A stretch of DNA of 12,048 nucleotides from an uncultured Lachnospiraceae bacterium (GCA_910577835.1 CAJTOU010000017.1:1-12048); one strand, 5' to 3'; counted from the first letter of the stretch, positions 1 through 7,656 are shown. Made by a program: numbers and translations. The notes: generated by a model from the letters alone, not told the origin.

Positions 1-335
1 ATATTTGATTTCCCCGGTTTGGATTTTTCAATGTTTTTTGATTTTATTGGTTCTGATTGTTCAAAATTTTTCGATTGTTCCAGACCTTTTGGCTGTTCAA
101 AAATTTCCAGTTGTTCAGTACTTTCGATTTCCTCTGATTTCTTAAAATTCTGAAAATCCTTTGCTTTTTCTTGTTTCTCAAAATTTTCCTGCTCTGCTGG
201 CAGGGAAACCAAATTTTTTTTTGGCTTCTCCTGATAATCTGGAGACCATTTTATATAGCTTTCAATTTCTATTCCACAGTTTGTACAAAATACCGCGTCT
301 TCCTCCAGCTCCGCTTTACATTTTGGACAACGCAT
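1..335 (-). CDS. Zinc-ribbon protein with charged low-complexity linker (3' end beyond window)
   Basis: Leftward reading frame starting at ATG 335 and open to the window edge, giving 111 codons. A strong Shine-Dalgarno (AAGGAGAG) ends 7 bases before the ATG. The first 20 residues form a zinc ribbon: CPKC at residues 3-6 and CTNC at 17-20. What follows is Lys/Glu/Gln/Ser-rich with loose repeats around the pattern E-Q-S-K-N-F-E, so it looks like an unstructured linker. Family knowledge: many Firmicute proteins put one such ribbon in front of a linker and then a membrane or extracytoplasmic domain, and that part may lie outside the window. It starts 25 bases after the stop of another zinc-ribbon gene, so the two are probably one operon. 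Specific function is not known. Confidence 0.8.
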   Translation of the reverse strand, partial: MRCPKCKAELEEDAVFCTNCGIEIESYIKWSPDYQEKPKKNLVSLPAEQENFEKQEKAKDFQNFKKSEEIESTEQLEIFEQPKGLEQSKNFEQSEPIKSKNIEKSKPGKSN

Positions 336-360
336 TGCTTATCTCTCCTTACAGGCACGT

Positions 361-843
361 TTATCCAATTTTTGTACCGCATTTTCCACAGAATTTAGCC
401 TCCGCAGAAAGAGGAGCACCGCATGAAGGACAAAACGCCGGCTTTGGCTGTTCTGCCTGCACTGATTCTGATTGTACAGCGACATTGATTACAGGAAGCT
501 CAGTTCCGCACATTGGACAGTGCAAAGCATTTCCATCAACCTCTGCTCCACAGTTTGAACAAAGCTTTAATCCTTTCAGTGCCCTTAACTGTTCTTTGTC
601 ACTCTCAAGCTTTGACTGAATTTTTATTATTTCATCTGTTTCCTCTGTAAATCTCTGTGAAGCCTCCTCACGAAAAGACTTGTAATATTTTTCTCCAAGA
701 ATTTTGTATATGCGTTCAAGACCTGCCTCACTGTCCTTAATCTGCGAATTCAGACTTACTACACCACCTAAATCCTTTGTCTTTTTTGTTACCTCTTTTC
801 CTACATTCTGAAGCTTATCTCCCATTTTATTAAAAAAATCCAT
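361..843 (-). CDS. Coiled-coil protein with two C-terminal zinc ribbons
   Basis: Complete 160-aa gene. Residues about 5-92 are highly charged and helical, probably a coiled coil, with the recognisable stretch LGEKYYKSFREEA. Two treble-clef or ribbon motifs follow: CSNCG at 95-99 paired with CPMCG at 109-113, and CPSCG at 138-142 paired with CGKCG at 152-156. A Gln/Glu/Pro-rich linker joins them. No membrane segment or signal peptide is visible, so a cytoplasmic location is likely. An AAAGGA Shine-Dalgarno sits 11 bases before ATG 843. It is the first gene of a leftward operon read from the promoter at 879-907, and the next gene also carries a ribbon. The architecture is common in Clostridia, but I cannot give a biochemical role; zinc binding and protein scaffolding are the plausible readings. 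Confidence 0.85.
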   Translation of the reverse strand: MDFFNKMGDKLQNVGKEVTKKTKDLGGVVSLNSQIKDSEAGLERIYKILGEKYYKSFREEASQRFTEETDEIIKIQSKLESDKEQLRALKGLKLCSNCGAEVDGNALHCPMCGTELPVINVAVQSESVQAEQPKPAFCPSCGAPLSAEAKFCGKCGTKIG

Positions 844-878
844 AATGTTTATTTTCCTTTCTTCCTGTTTTTATAACC

Positions 879-907
879 ATTCTATAACCAATATTCCGAC
901 ATGTCAA
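879..907 (-). promoter_or_regulatory. Sigma-A promoter for the zinc-ribbon operon
   Basis: On the minus strand, TTGACA (907-902) is followed by a 17-base spacer and TAGAAT (884-879). Transcription would begin near 872, about 29 bases before ATG 843. Confidence 0.8.
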
Positions 908-1113
908 GAAAAAATCTTCAACAACTTTACAGAAACAGAGAATTTTGTTTTTATATATCATTTTTTATATATTACTTTTTTATTTCTTAATGCCACAGCT
1001 CTTATCGAACAGCAATTACGAAACAAAGTATTTAAAGATTCAAATAAACTTACAATACCAGAAATGACTTTGTTTCAAAATCAATATTTTTGACCTGTCA
1101 GATACAAAACCGG

Positions 1114-1142
1114 TTGTCATTTTCCCGATTCTGGTATATGAT
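1114..1142 (+). promoter_or_regulatory. Sigma-A promoter for the AEC transporter with overlapping palindrome
   Basis: TTGTCA (1114-1119), 17-base spacer, TATGAT (1137-1142). The start would be near 1149, 33 bases before the ATG. An 8-base palindrome AACCGGTT (1108-1115) overlaps the -35. One arm of the ATACCAGAA/TTCTGGTAT inverted repeat (1129-1137) reaches from the spacer into the first base of the -10. Both are placed where an operator would be. Confidence 0.75.
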
Positions 1143-1181
1143 AGCAGAAATTATATTTTTTATTTGGAAAGGATATAAAAA

Positions 1182-2105
1182 ATGACTTTTACTTTATTAC
1201 TGAATCAGATGATAAAATTTTTTCTTATTATGGCGTTGGGATATTTCTTATTTAAAAAGAATTTTACAAATATAGAATTTAATAAACGACTTTCCAGAAT
1301 TCTGCTTAACATTACTTTGCCTGCGCTGATTTTAAATTCCGTGCTTACGCAGACTGACCGCCCTGCTGCCTTTTCTGTTTTTTCCGTATTTCTTACGGCA
1401 TTCCTTTTATATCTTTTACTCCCTCTTGCCGGAATCTTTGCTGCCCGTTTTTTTCCGGCAGATGAAAAGCAGAAAAATCTCTATGCTTTTATGACTGCTT
1501 ACAGCAATATTGGTTTTATGGGATTTCCCATTATCGATGCTCTTTATGGAAGCACTGCAGTTTTGTATACTGCCATATTTAATATTATGTTTAATCTGTC
1601 CTGCTATACTCTTGGAACTGTGATTATGACCAGAAATTCCGAAACCGGAGCCAGAATAAATCCTAGGCATCTTATTAGTCCCGGATTTCTTTTAAGTTTT
1701 GCCTCTATTCTGATTTATTTTATCAATCCTTCGTTTCCAAAAGCTCTGACAGATACAATTTCTGCTGTTGGAGGTATTACTACACCTCTGTCCATGCTTT
1801 TGATTGGTTCTACTCTTGCCACCAATTCTGTAAAAGAAATCTTTTCTGACAGGTTTTTATATTTTTTTACTGTTTTTCGACAGATTTTTTTGCCGCTTGT
1901 ATCACTTGGGCTGATACATCTGCTTATAAAAGATGAGCTGATTCGAAATGTCACCTGTGTCATGATGCTTATGCCAGCGGCAAATTCCTGTGTCATGTTT
2001 GCAAATGAACACAGCGCCGATGAAAAACTTGCCTCAAAATCCGTGTTTCTCACGACGCTTCTATCCATAATCACAATACCACTGGGAGTCTTGTTACTTA
2101 TTTAA
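1182..2105 (+). CDS. AEC-family (auxin efflux carrier type) transporter
   Basis: 307 aa, almost entirely hydrophobic, with about ten membrane segments, the usual size and layout of the AEC family (Pfam Mem_trans). Family-like landmarks are the LNITLPALIL segment around residues 44-53, the AYSNIGFMGFPI segment near residues 106-117, and the second-half segment PLSMLLIGSTLA. The protein sits in the cytoplasmic membrane. Known bacterial members export or import small carboxylates such as malate or malonate, but the substrate cannot be read here. The ATG at 1182 has GGAAAGGA (1166-1173) 8 bases upstream. It is monocistronic, divergent from the zinc-ribbon operon and convergent with the J-domain gene. 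The promoter carries operator-like palindromes, so substrate-responsive control is plausible. Family assignment is confident; substrate is unknown. Confidence 0.88.
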   Translation: MTFTLLLNQMIKFFLIMALGYFLFKKNFTNIEFNKRLSRILLNITLPALILNSVLTQTDRPAAFSVFSVFLTAFLLYLLLPLAGIFAARFFPADEKQKNLYAFMTAYSNIGFMGFPIIDALYGSTAVLYTAIFNIMFNLSCYTLGTVIMTRNSETGARINPRHLISPGFLLSFASILIYFINPSFPKALTDTISAVGGITTPLSMLLIGSTLATNSVKEIFSDRFLYFFTVFRQIFLPLVSLGLIHLLIKDELIRNVTCVMMLMPAANSCVMFANEHSADEKLASKSVFLTTLLSIITIPLGVLLLI

Positions 2106-2121
2106 CACTTCTTATAACCAG

Positions 2122-2139
2122 AACAAGGAGATTCTTGTT
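2122..2139. terminator. Weak hairpin between convergent genes
   Basis: AACAAG and CTTGTT form a 6-base stem with a 6-base loop, 16 bases after the transporter stop and 31 bases past the J-domain stop on the other strand. The following T-run is short (TTT), so this is at best a weak terminator serving either direction. Confidence 0.3.
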
Positions 2140-2170
2140 TCCACCACTACTGCATTGGCTCATACTTCAT

Positions 2171-2905
2171 CTACACAACAGGACCGCTTCCGCTGGAATA
2201 TGGAGCACCACAGCAGAAGCCGCCGCTTCCACAGCAGAAATTACACATAAGATTCAAAAGACACAGCTTTAAACAAAAGCTTCCCCCTCCATAGGCAGGA
2301 GAGCTGTACTGTCTGCTTCTTCCCTCATACCATGTGCTTCCATTTTCAATCATAGAAAACAGTATCCTGTAATTTTGATTGTCCGGCTCAAAGGCTACTG
2401 CCATTTTGGCATGTTCTATCGCAGTCATCTTATTTCCTAGTCCGTTATGTGCCTGTGCGCTGTAAAAATACCAGCGCCCGCCTCTGTCTGCCATATTGTC
2501 CAGAACTACTCTTGCTTCTTTATAGTATCCGTTCTGTATAAACCTGACAACATCTCTGTAATCAGGACTGCTCTCCTGATAAGTGCTCTGAAAACCTCCA
2601 AAGTCACCAAACATATTCCAGAAATCTCCAAAGAAATCTCCTGAACCACCTGTTCCCGAAGTGTATCTGCCTGTCTGTTCCTGTCTGTAACTTCCTGATG
2701 CCCCATAGGTGCTCCCTGATGTTCTCTGTTTCATAATCATCTGATACGCCTGCTGAACCTGCTTGAACAATTCCTCTATTTTCTCTTTATCAGGATTATT
2801 GATATTTGCATCCGGATGATATTTTTTACACAGCGTTTTATACGCCTTTTTCACCTCATCATCCGAGGCGTCGGGACTTATTCCCAATACTTTATAAGGA
2901 TTCAT
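2171..2905 (-). CDS. J-domain (DnaJ-like) protein with TPR-like region and cysteine-rich tail
   Basis: 244 aa from ATG 2905. The frame extends ten codons further up, but GGAGG (2919-2915) lies 9 bases before this ATG, and the J domain begins at once with MNPYKVLGI. Residues 1-62 are a J domain with the HPD triad at 30-32, which in this family stimulates the ATPase of Hsp70 (DnaK). A Gly/Ser/Phe-rich linker covers about 66-105. Residues about 110-180 look like two TPR helix pairs (a YYKEARVVLDNM unit and an AKMAVAFEPDN unit). The tail carries eight cysteines, including CCGSGGFCCG. It lacks the DnaJ zinc-finger and C-terminal substrate domains, so it is not general DnaJ but a specialised co-chaperone. 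Its start overlaps the end of the upstream DUF5685 gene by 14 bases, implying translational coupling and a shared task. Confidence 0.9.
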   Translation of the reverse strand: MNPYKVLGISPDASDDEVKKAYKTLCKKYHPDANINNPDKEKIEELFKQVQQAYQMIMKQRTSGSTYGASGSYRQEQTGRYTSGTGGSGDFFGDFWNMFGDFGGFQSTYQESSPDYRDVVRFIQNGYYKEARVVLDNMADRGGRWYFYSAQAHNGLGNKMTAIEHAKMAVAFEPDNQNYRILFSMIENGSTWYEGRSRQYSSPAYGGGSFCLKLCLLNLMCNFCCGSGGFCCGAPYSSGSGPVV

Positions 2906-3758
2906 TGTTACCTGCCTCCGCTTTCTTCTCTGCACGTTTCATTCTTTCTTCTCTGATTTTTTCGTAGCGATGCCATACACCGGAATACAAAATATTTCTT
3001 AATATTTTAACATTATCAATCAGAGGCAGCATTTCAAATGCTCTTGAACATTCTGCAATTGCTGATGTCAGCACGATTCTGCAGGTTTTTTCAAAATCCT
3101 TCTCCTGATACTTCTCCGCAAAGGGATTATAACTGTTCTTTTTAATATCTTCTTCTACATCCTCATAAGCGTCCAGAATATAAATAAATTTTCCCAGATT
3201 ATAGGCGAGCTTTCTTAAAATTTCTTCCCATTCGTCTTCCTGATAAATAAACAGCTCCTCCATAACCTTGCCAAACAGTCCTGCCATTTTATCTATGTTC
3301 CGGCAGTTTTCTTTTTCCAGACTGTCCAGATTTTTAAAACATACCTCGATAATCTCCGCCTTTTCACTGTATTTTTCTTTTATTGCCTTTATTTTGGACT
3401 TTAAAGATGTTCCATACAGCTTTTTCAATATCTTTCTGTCATCCTGCCAGTCATCTCTGCATTTATATCCAGTCAGAAGAACATTCATTTCCGCACCAAA
3501 TTGTGTAATTTTATTGATTGATACACCTTGTCTGTCAAACGGATGTGCAATGCATTTTTTCATGTCATAGGTCGTTTCGGGCTCATACAGGCTTGTTAAA
3601 AGCAATACCAGAAAAGTCATGTCATAGTTTAATGACATTTGTCCGGTCAAACCATAGTTCTCTTTTAATACCCTGCATAAACCACAGTAATAAGAATGAT
3701 ATACATCAAACTCCCGAAAAGTCAAATCTCCCTTATTTACAATTACATAACCAAACAT
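2892..3758 (-). CDS. DUF5685 family protein
   Basis: 288 aa, mostly helical and cytoplasmic. The N-terminus FGYVIVNKGDLTFREFD, the CGLC motif at residues 25-28 and the YDMTFLVLLLTSLY segment match the DUF5685 family as I remember it. A further Cys69 and His72 (CIAHP) could complete a metal site with CGLC. Near the middle lies an acidic helix DAYEDVEEDIKKNSYNPF, reminiscent of Asp-rich metal-binding helices; that likeness is only suggestive. The C-terminus is Lys/Arg/Glu-rich. The AGAGG ribosome site is 5 bases before ATG 3758, and a good promoter lies at 3807-3835. It overlaps the J-domain gene by 14 bases, so it may be a client or partner of that co-chaperone. No enzymatic activity is established for the family to my knowledge. 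Confidence 0.8.
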   Translation of the reverse strand: MFGYVIVNKGDLTFREFDVYHSYYCGLCRVLKENYGLTGQMSLNYDMTFLVLLLTSLYEPETTYDMKKCIAHPFDRQGVSINKITQFGAEMNVLLTGYKCRDDWQDDRKILKKLYGTSLKSKIKAIKEKYSEKAEIIEVCFKNLDSLEKENCRNIDKMAGLFGKVMEELFIYQEDEWEEILRKLAYNLGKFIYILDAYEDVEEDIKKNSYNPFAEKYQEKDFEKTCRIVLTSAIAECSRAFEMLPLIDNVKILRNILYSGVWHRYEKIREERMKRAEKKAEAGNNESL

Positions 3759-3806
3759 CGTTACCTCTTTATCTTATCTATCAAAATTTGAATTTTTACT
3801 CTGTTT

Positions 3807-3835
3807 ATTTTAATAAGCATAAAGAGAGAAGTCAA
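3807..3835 (-). promoter_or_regulatory. Sigma-A promoter for the DUF5685/J-domain pair
   Basis: Minus strand: TTGACT (3835-3830), 17-base spacer, TAAAAT (3812-3807). The start would be near 3800, about 42 bases before ATG 3758. No clear terminator separates this promoter from the membrane-protein gene ending at 3883, so some read-through is possible. Confidence 0.75.
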
Positions 3836-3882
3836 TTCTATTTGATATTATTAATTGATTCTTTATAAAATTCAGGGATGGT

Positions 3883-5529
3883 TTATGATTTGGCGTCTGT
3901 ACCGGTCATTTCCTTATCGGCTGACAGTTCAAAGCCAAAGATTTCAATAATATCGTTTTCTTCCTCGGAAGCGTCGTATTGAACAGTAATTTTATCGCCT
4001 GTATTTAATAAAATCAGGGATTCATTTTCCTCAAAATACTGCTTGTAAACCTTGTTATCTGATTTTATATAGACAACGGTTCCTGAGTTTGTATTAATAA
4101 ACTGAATATCTTCAATGGTGATTTTTCGCTCATTATAATCCACATCAAGTTTAATATCAATGCCCTGTCCAGCAGACCCCATACTGTTTCGATAATTTTT
4201 CAGAGTTTCACTCATAGTATCACCAACCGCTACAATCGTATAGTTTTTCACATTTACCATGGCATATTGTTTTACAAGACCTTTTGAATCTTTTAAAGCC
4301 ATGGCATAGGTTGGCTCTCCATTAATATTGATAAGTGCCGGAAAAGATGCCGTATAACCATAATTTTGAACTACACCCTCTGCCGCATCCATGGCGGAAT
4401 GTTCCTCTGCGCCTTCCTGTTCATAATAGCGGAAATCACCAGTTCTGGAATTAACCAGAAGAAAGCCGAGATTACTCTTGTCTGAAACAATAGAAGTAAT
4501 ACCTGTATAGACATAAATATCATCATTCATTGCCACATAACCAAAGTCATCTGTGGTCATGGTACAGCCCTTTTGTCCAATTACGCTGTTAATAAATCCC
4601 TTTTGCAGACTTCCATAAGAATTATACAAATCACAGATTTCATCACCGGAATATACATAATCCACCCATTCCGGTATTTCACTCATGGAATACAGCTCCA
4701 TTTCACCGGTAATGGCATTCATAAGAATTGCCTCTTCCGGTACAGTACAGCCAAAAAAGGTATGAAAGGACATACACGAAATCACCCAGTATGGCACACC
4801 ATTTTCATCAATCTGAAAACTGTAATCGCCAAATACCTTAGTCGGATATTTCATTCGGAAGGCTCTCATTAAATCTTTTGAAAAATACCCCGACGGAGAA
4901 TAGTTCATTCCCTTTTCCAGACGTACAAACTCAGCCTCATTTGTTTCTGTATCTACCAGCACATAGCCCGGTACTCCATCTTTTTTATTGTTAAAATATT
5001 TAAAGAAACCATCATACTCCAGAGGAGCTACTTTTACTACTCTGCCCTTATAATAAATAGTTGTGTAAGTATCTGATACGTCATACTGTGATACCAAATC
5101 TGTCAATGAGCCTACCACACGGTCTCCAAGAATCGTAGCTGACGCAGTGTCCATAAGAGGAATTTTTTTAATATCACTTAAAGTAGGCACATCTGTATCA
5201 AAATCTCCCTCTTCCACAGTAATTCGATTGACATAAGCCTTTGCGCGGAAAATCTGAACAGAAACAAGCATTCCCACTGCACATACCGCTACCGATATTC
5301 CCACTACAATCAATGCCGCTGTGGTAGTTTTTGGAAATTTTCTTCTTCTCTCATAAACAGTCATGGAAGCGGCATAGGAACAAATCGCATAGACTACCGC
5401 AATAGAAATTAAAAAAATCCACATTCCGATATTGTGTATATTAATCGCGGGAATAAAGATATAAAAAACAACCCCGCTATAAATAATTGTAAGGATAATC
5501 GGAATTAAAATGTTCATTACTTTTCTCAT
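3883..5529 (-). CDS. Membrane-anchored protein of unknown function with large extracytoplasmic part
   Basis: 548 aa. Three hydrophobic segments lie at about 7-29, 35-58 and 70-94, with Arg/Lys-rich loop YERRRKF between the second and third. The remaining 450 residues are soluble and most likely outside the membrane. That part contains repeated strand-turn units ending in phrases such as VDTETNEAE, MNAITGEME and VNSRTGDFR, each followed by an aromatic acidic stretch. This rhythm recalls PepSY-like or beta-propeller-like repeats, but I cannot assign a family. Residues about 460-540 look like a small beta-rich, possibly OB-like domain (VVYIKSDNKVYKQYF, LLNTGDKITVQY). The ATG at 5529 has AGAGGA 5 bases upstream, preferred over the in-frame ATG at codon 5. 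It begins 25 bases after the dgt stop, so the two are probably cotranscribed. Confidence 0.75.
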   Translation of the reverse strand: MRKVMNILIPIILTIIYSGVVFYIFIPAINIHNIGMWIFLISIAVVYAICSYAASMTVYERRRKFPKTTTAALIVVGISVAVCAVGMLVSVQIFRAKAYVNRITVEEGDFDTDVPTLSDIKKIPLMDTASATILGDRVVGSLTDLVSQYDVSDTYTTIYYKGRVVKVAPLEYDGFFKYFNNKKDGVPGYVLVDTETNEAEFVRLEKGMNYSPSGYFSKDLMRAFRMKYPTKVFGDYSFQIDENGVPYWVISCMSFHTFFGCTVPEEAILMNAITGEMELYSMSEIPEWVDYVYSGDEICDLYNSYGSLQKGFINSVIGQKGCTMTTDDFGYVAMNDDIYVYTGITSIVSDKSNLGFLLVNSRTGDFRYYEQEGAEEHSAMDAAEGVVQNYGYTASFPALININGEPTYAMALKDSKGLVKQYAMVNVKNYTIVAVGDTMSETLKNYRNSMGSAGQGIDIKLDVDYNERKITIEDIQFINTNSGTVVYIKSDNKVYKQYFEENESLILLNTGDKITVQYDASEEENDIIEIFGFELSADKEMTGTDAKS

Positions 5530-5554
5530 ATAGGTCCTCTTTTCTTTTATTAAT

Positions 5555-6778
5555 TTAGAAGCTGATAATTGTCTGAAAGGAATCTATGGCATAGGCATCC
5601 GTCATACCTGAAATATAGTCAAGCACTGCCTGAGTATAGATATTCTTTTCTTCCAATGCTCCATATAACTTATAATTATTATACCTTTCACAGACAACTC
5701 TGTCCTCATTTGGCACAATCTCTGCAAAACAGTATTTGATTAGCCATTTATAAAAATCAGCAAGCACGGAATCCCTGCTGTTTTCTTTTATATCGGAAAG
5801 TGTGGATTTTCGATTATAAAACTGCATAAAATAATCAAACAACGTTTCGATTACCAATCTGGTGTATTTTACAAAGGGCTCCAGTTTTTTGTGACTGTAA
5901 ATATGAGCAATATTAAAATCCTTTATTTCCTTCATCAATGCTACCTTCTTATCTGAAAGGCAGATACCTTTTTCCGGTGAACTATTTTTTACCAAATCCA
6001 CAATAAACTCATGCATAATTACAGAGGTATTAATCGTGTCATGCCCATATTCCGCAGCTATTTTCACCAGCGATGCCAAATCGTGATAGGTAATAATTTT
6101 CAGCATCAGGGCATCCTCGATATCTCTTCCAAGATATGCGATTTTATCGGCAAGCTTTACTACACAGCCCTCCCATGTAAACGCATTGTACTGACCTGCC
6201 CTTTCTATTTCGTACAAATCAATCATTTCCTTTCGTGGAAACAGCGCATTGTCATCCACCTCTCCGCAATGAGATATAATTCCGTCTCTGACAGCATAGG
6301 TAAGATTTAAATTCTGGTATACATTCTGTGGATTATTAATCAAATCCAGCTTATCTACTACTCGTATTCCATTTTTTTCATGCCAGAACACTTCATCGAG
6401 ATATTTTTCTGTAAGACTGGAAATAATTTTCTCTCCGGAATGTCCAAATGGCGCATGCCCAAGGTCATGCCCTGTGGCAATTGCTTTTACAAGCTCCGTA
6501 TTCAGTCCAAGCACATCAGATATATTGCTGCTGACAGATTCCACATGAAGAACATGTTCCATACGGGTACAGATATGGTCATTGTGTACATTAAAAAATA
6601 CCTGTGTCTTATGCTTTAATCTGCGGTAAGACCTTGCGTGAAGAATTCTTGTATAATCTCTGGCAAATTCGGTTCGGATGTCATTCTTCCTTGTATACAG
6701 TTCCTCCTGACGGCTGACTGCCTGTTCCCATAAAGGATTTTTGCGAGTCATGGCAACATTTTCAAATTTTTTCTTCAT
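5555..6778 (-). CDS. dgt: dGTPase-like dNTP triphosphohydrolase (HD domain)
   Basis: 407 aa from ATG 6778. A GTG at 6805 is in frame, but GGAAAGGAA stands just before the ATG, making the ATG the better start. The family hydrolyses dNTPs to deoxynucleoside and tripolyphosphate in the cytoplasm. Visible signatures are ARSYRRLKHKTQVF (48-61), His75 in TRMEHVLHVE, and the HD pair His104-Asp105 in ATGHDLGHAPFGHSGE. A downstream Asp in KLADKIAYLGRDIEDA would complete the metal site. Length fits the Firmicute dGTPase-like clade, shorter than E. coli Dgt. It follows tRNA-Gly by 42 bases without an evident promoter of its own and is followed by the membrane-protein gene 25 bases later. Related enzymes can limit phage by dNTP depletion, but nothing here shows that; a housekeeping dNTP role is the simpler reading. 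Confidence 0.92.
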   Translation of the reverse strand: MKKKFENVAMTRKNPLWEQAVSRQEELYTRKNDIRTEFARDYTRILHARSYRRLKHKTQVFFNVHNDHICTRMEHVLHVESVSSNISDVLGLNTELVKAIATGHDLGHAPFGHSGEKIISSLTEKYLDEVFWHEKNGIRVVDKLDLINNPQNVYQNLNLTYAVRDGIISHCGEVDDNALFPRKEMIDLYEIERAGQYNAFTWEGCVVKLADKIAYLGRDIEDALMLKIITYHDLASLVKIAAEYGHDTINTSVIMHEFIVDLVKNSSPEKGICLSDKKVALMKEIKDFNIAHIYSHKKLEPFVKYTRLVIETLFDYFMQFYNRKSTLSDIKENSRDSVLADFYKWLIKYCFAEIVPNEDRVVCERYNNYKLYGALEEKNIYTQAVLDYISGMTDAYAIDSFQTIISF

Positions 6779-6820
6779 AAATTCCTTTCCTTTGTCTTTT
6801 TTCACATATAAAATAGAAAA

Positions 6821-6891
6821 AGCAGATAACGGGAGTCGAACCCGCCTTTCCAGCTTGGGAAGCTAGCGTTCTACCGATGAACCATATCTGC
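6821..6891 (-). tRNA. tRNA-Gly (anticodon CCC)
   Basis: 71 bases fold fully. The acceptor stem GCAGATA pairs with TATCTGC and the D stem GTTC with GAAC. The anticodon stem CTAGC pairs with GCTGG around loop TTCCCAA (anticodon CCC, reads GGG). The variable loop is 4 bases, and the T arm CGGG-TTCGACT-CCCG is extended by a G-T pair. The discriminator is T, as expected for bacterial tRNA-Gly. The 3' CCA is not encoded; TTTTC follows. A strong promoter lies directly upstream at 6900-6928 and dgt follows 42 bases downstream. Confidence 0.95.
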
Positions 6892-6899
6892 ATATAAAA

Positions 6900-6928
6900 A
6901 GTATAGCATGGTTTTTGGAAAATGACAA
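6900..6928 (-). promoter_or_regulatory. Strong sigma-A promoter for tRNA-Gly
   Basis: Minus strand: TTGTCA (6928-6923), 17-base spacer, TATACT (6905-6900) with a TGC extended -10 in front. The start would fall near 6893, only about two bases before the mature tRNA. It may also feed dgt and the gene after it. Confidence 0.85.
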
Positions 6929-6994
6929 CTGTTTTTTTAATCAAAGCCGCAGTTTCCATTTCCCAAAAAATCAAATTTATACCTTTATAATCTC

Positions 6995-7411
6995 CTAGTC
7001 CTCTAAAACAGACGTACAATGTGGACATCTAATGGCATCAACCGCAATCTCACTCTTGCAAAACGGGCACTTTTTTGTAGTTGGTTCCTGTTTTTCCTCT
7101 TCTTTATGATGAAATTTCGTCGCTGCTGTGTTCATTGCTTTAATAATCACAAAGATAACCAGCGCCATAATAAGGAAATTAATTACAGCCGTAATAAACC
7201 GCCCATAGTATAAAGTTGCTTCTCCCAAAAGGGTGATTTTCAACTGGTCAAAATTCATTCCTCCAAATAGTCCGAGAATAGGATTAATAATATCAGATAC
7301 CAGAGAGGATACAATACTGGTAAACGCACCTCCGATAATAATACCAACTGCCATATCCATTACATTTCCACGGCTGATAAATTCCTTAAATTCTTTCAGA
7401 AACTTTTTCAT
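6995..7411 (-). CDS. mscL: Large-conductance mechanosensitive channel MscL with zinc-ribbon tail
   Basis: 138 aa from ATG 7411. A GTG sits directly in front, but AAGGAGG is 7 bases from the ATG and only 4 from the GTG. MscL forms a pentameric pore in the cytoplasmic membrane that opens under hypo-osmotic stress. The family signature is plain: KEFKEFISRGNVMDMAVGIIIGGAF through the first membrane helix (about 15-45), then a YYGRFITAVINFLIMALVIF second helix. After the usual amphipathic C-terminal helix the protein adds a Lys/Glu linker and a zinc ribbon, CPFC and CPHC about 14 residues apart. This tail is seen in clostridial MscL proteins and replaces the short E. coli tail. It lies upstream of tRNA-Gly with about 100 bases between. 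Confidence 0.95.
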   Translation of the reverse strand: MKKFLKEFKEFISRGNVMDMAVGIIIGGAFTSIVSSLVSDIINPILGLFGGMNFDQLKITLLGEATLYYGRFITAVINFLIMALVIFVIIKAMNTAATKFHHKEEEKQEPTTKKCPFCKSEIAVDAIRCPHCTSVLED

Positions 7412-7481
7412 CACAATTCCTCCTTGTATTTTTTATTTTTTCTCAATGATTGTATTACTCTTTATAAGAATCTCTGTTCCA

Positions 7482-7610
7482 TTATTCTTTCCCGAACAAT
7501 ATCACGGCAAGCATCCCTTGTCCGGTATGTGCTCCGATAATAGGCGAAAGCATTGTGCGGCATATTATAACATCTGGCGCCTCCTCCATTCTTTTTATAA
7601 TATGAATCAT
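7482..7610 (-). pseudogene. DegV-family C-terminal fragment
   Basis: A 42-codon frame from ATG 7610 to TAA 7482, preceded at once by an in-frame TAA. Its protein ends with TMLSPIIGAHTGQGMLAVIL and FGKE. This matches the conserved C-terminal end of DegV proteins (usual form I-G-x-H-T-G-P-G followed by a hydrophobic strand and G-K). DegV proteins are about 280 aa fatty-acid-binding proteins, and here only about the last 40 residues survive. The usual Pro in HTGPG is Gln. No earlier DegV coding is visible in the neighbouring 140 bases in any frame, so this looks like a deletion remnant. A tiny expressed peptide cannot be excluded. Confidence 0.7.
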
Positions 7611-7656
7611 TTACTGCTTTTACTATATTATAATGAAGCACGCTGATGCGCGCAGG

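Larger units (their letters stand above)
844..1181. other. Divergent intergenic region between zinc-ribbon operon and AEC transporter
   Basis: 338 bases with no convincing gene. An 82-codon open stretch on the plus strand has no ribosome site and a composition like AT-rich spacer. The region holds one promoter at each end and inverted repeats near the transporter promoter. One is a perfect 10-base pair (GAAACAAAGT 1020-1029 with ACTTTGTTTC 1067-1076). Another is a 9-base pair (ATACCAGAA 1055-1063 with TTCTGGTAT 1129-1137). Confidence 0.6.

Noticed and set aside
845..1093. 82-codon open frame on the plus strand between the zinc-ribbon operon and the AEC gene
   Set aside because: No ribosome site, composition like AT-rich spacer, and it overlaps the minus-strand promoter of the neighbouring operon.
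5555..6778. dgt as an antiphage dNTP-depleting defence gene
   Set aside because: Housekeeping members of the same clade are widespread in Clostridia, and its neighbours here are ordinary chromosomal genes.
6762..7028. 88-codon minus-strand open frame across tRNA-Gly
   Set aside because: It runs through the whole tRNA gene and its promoter and has no family resemblance.
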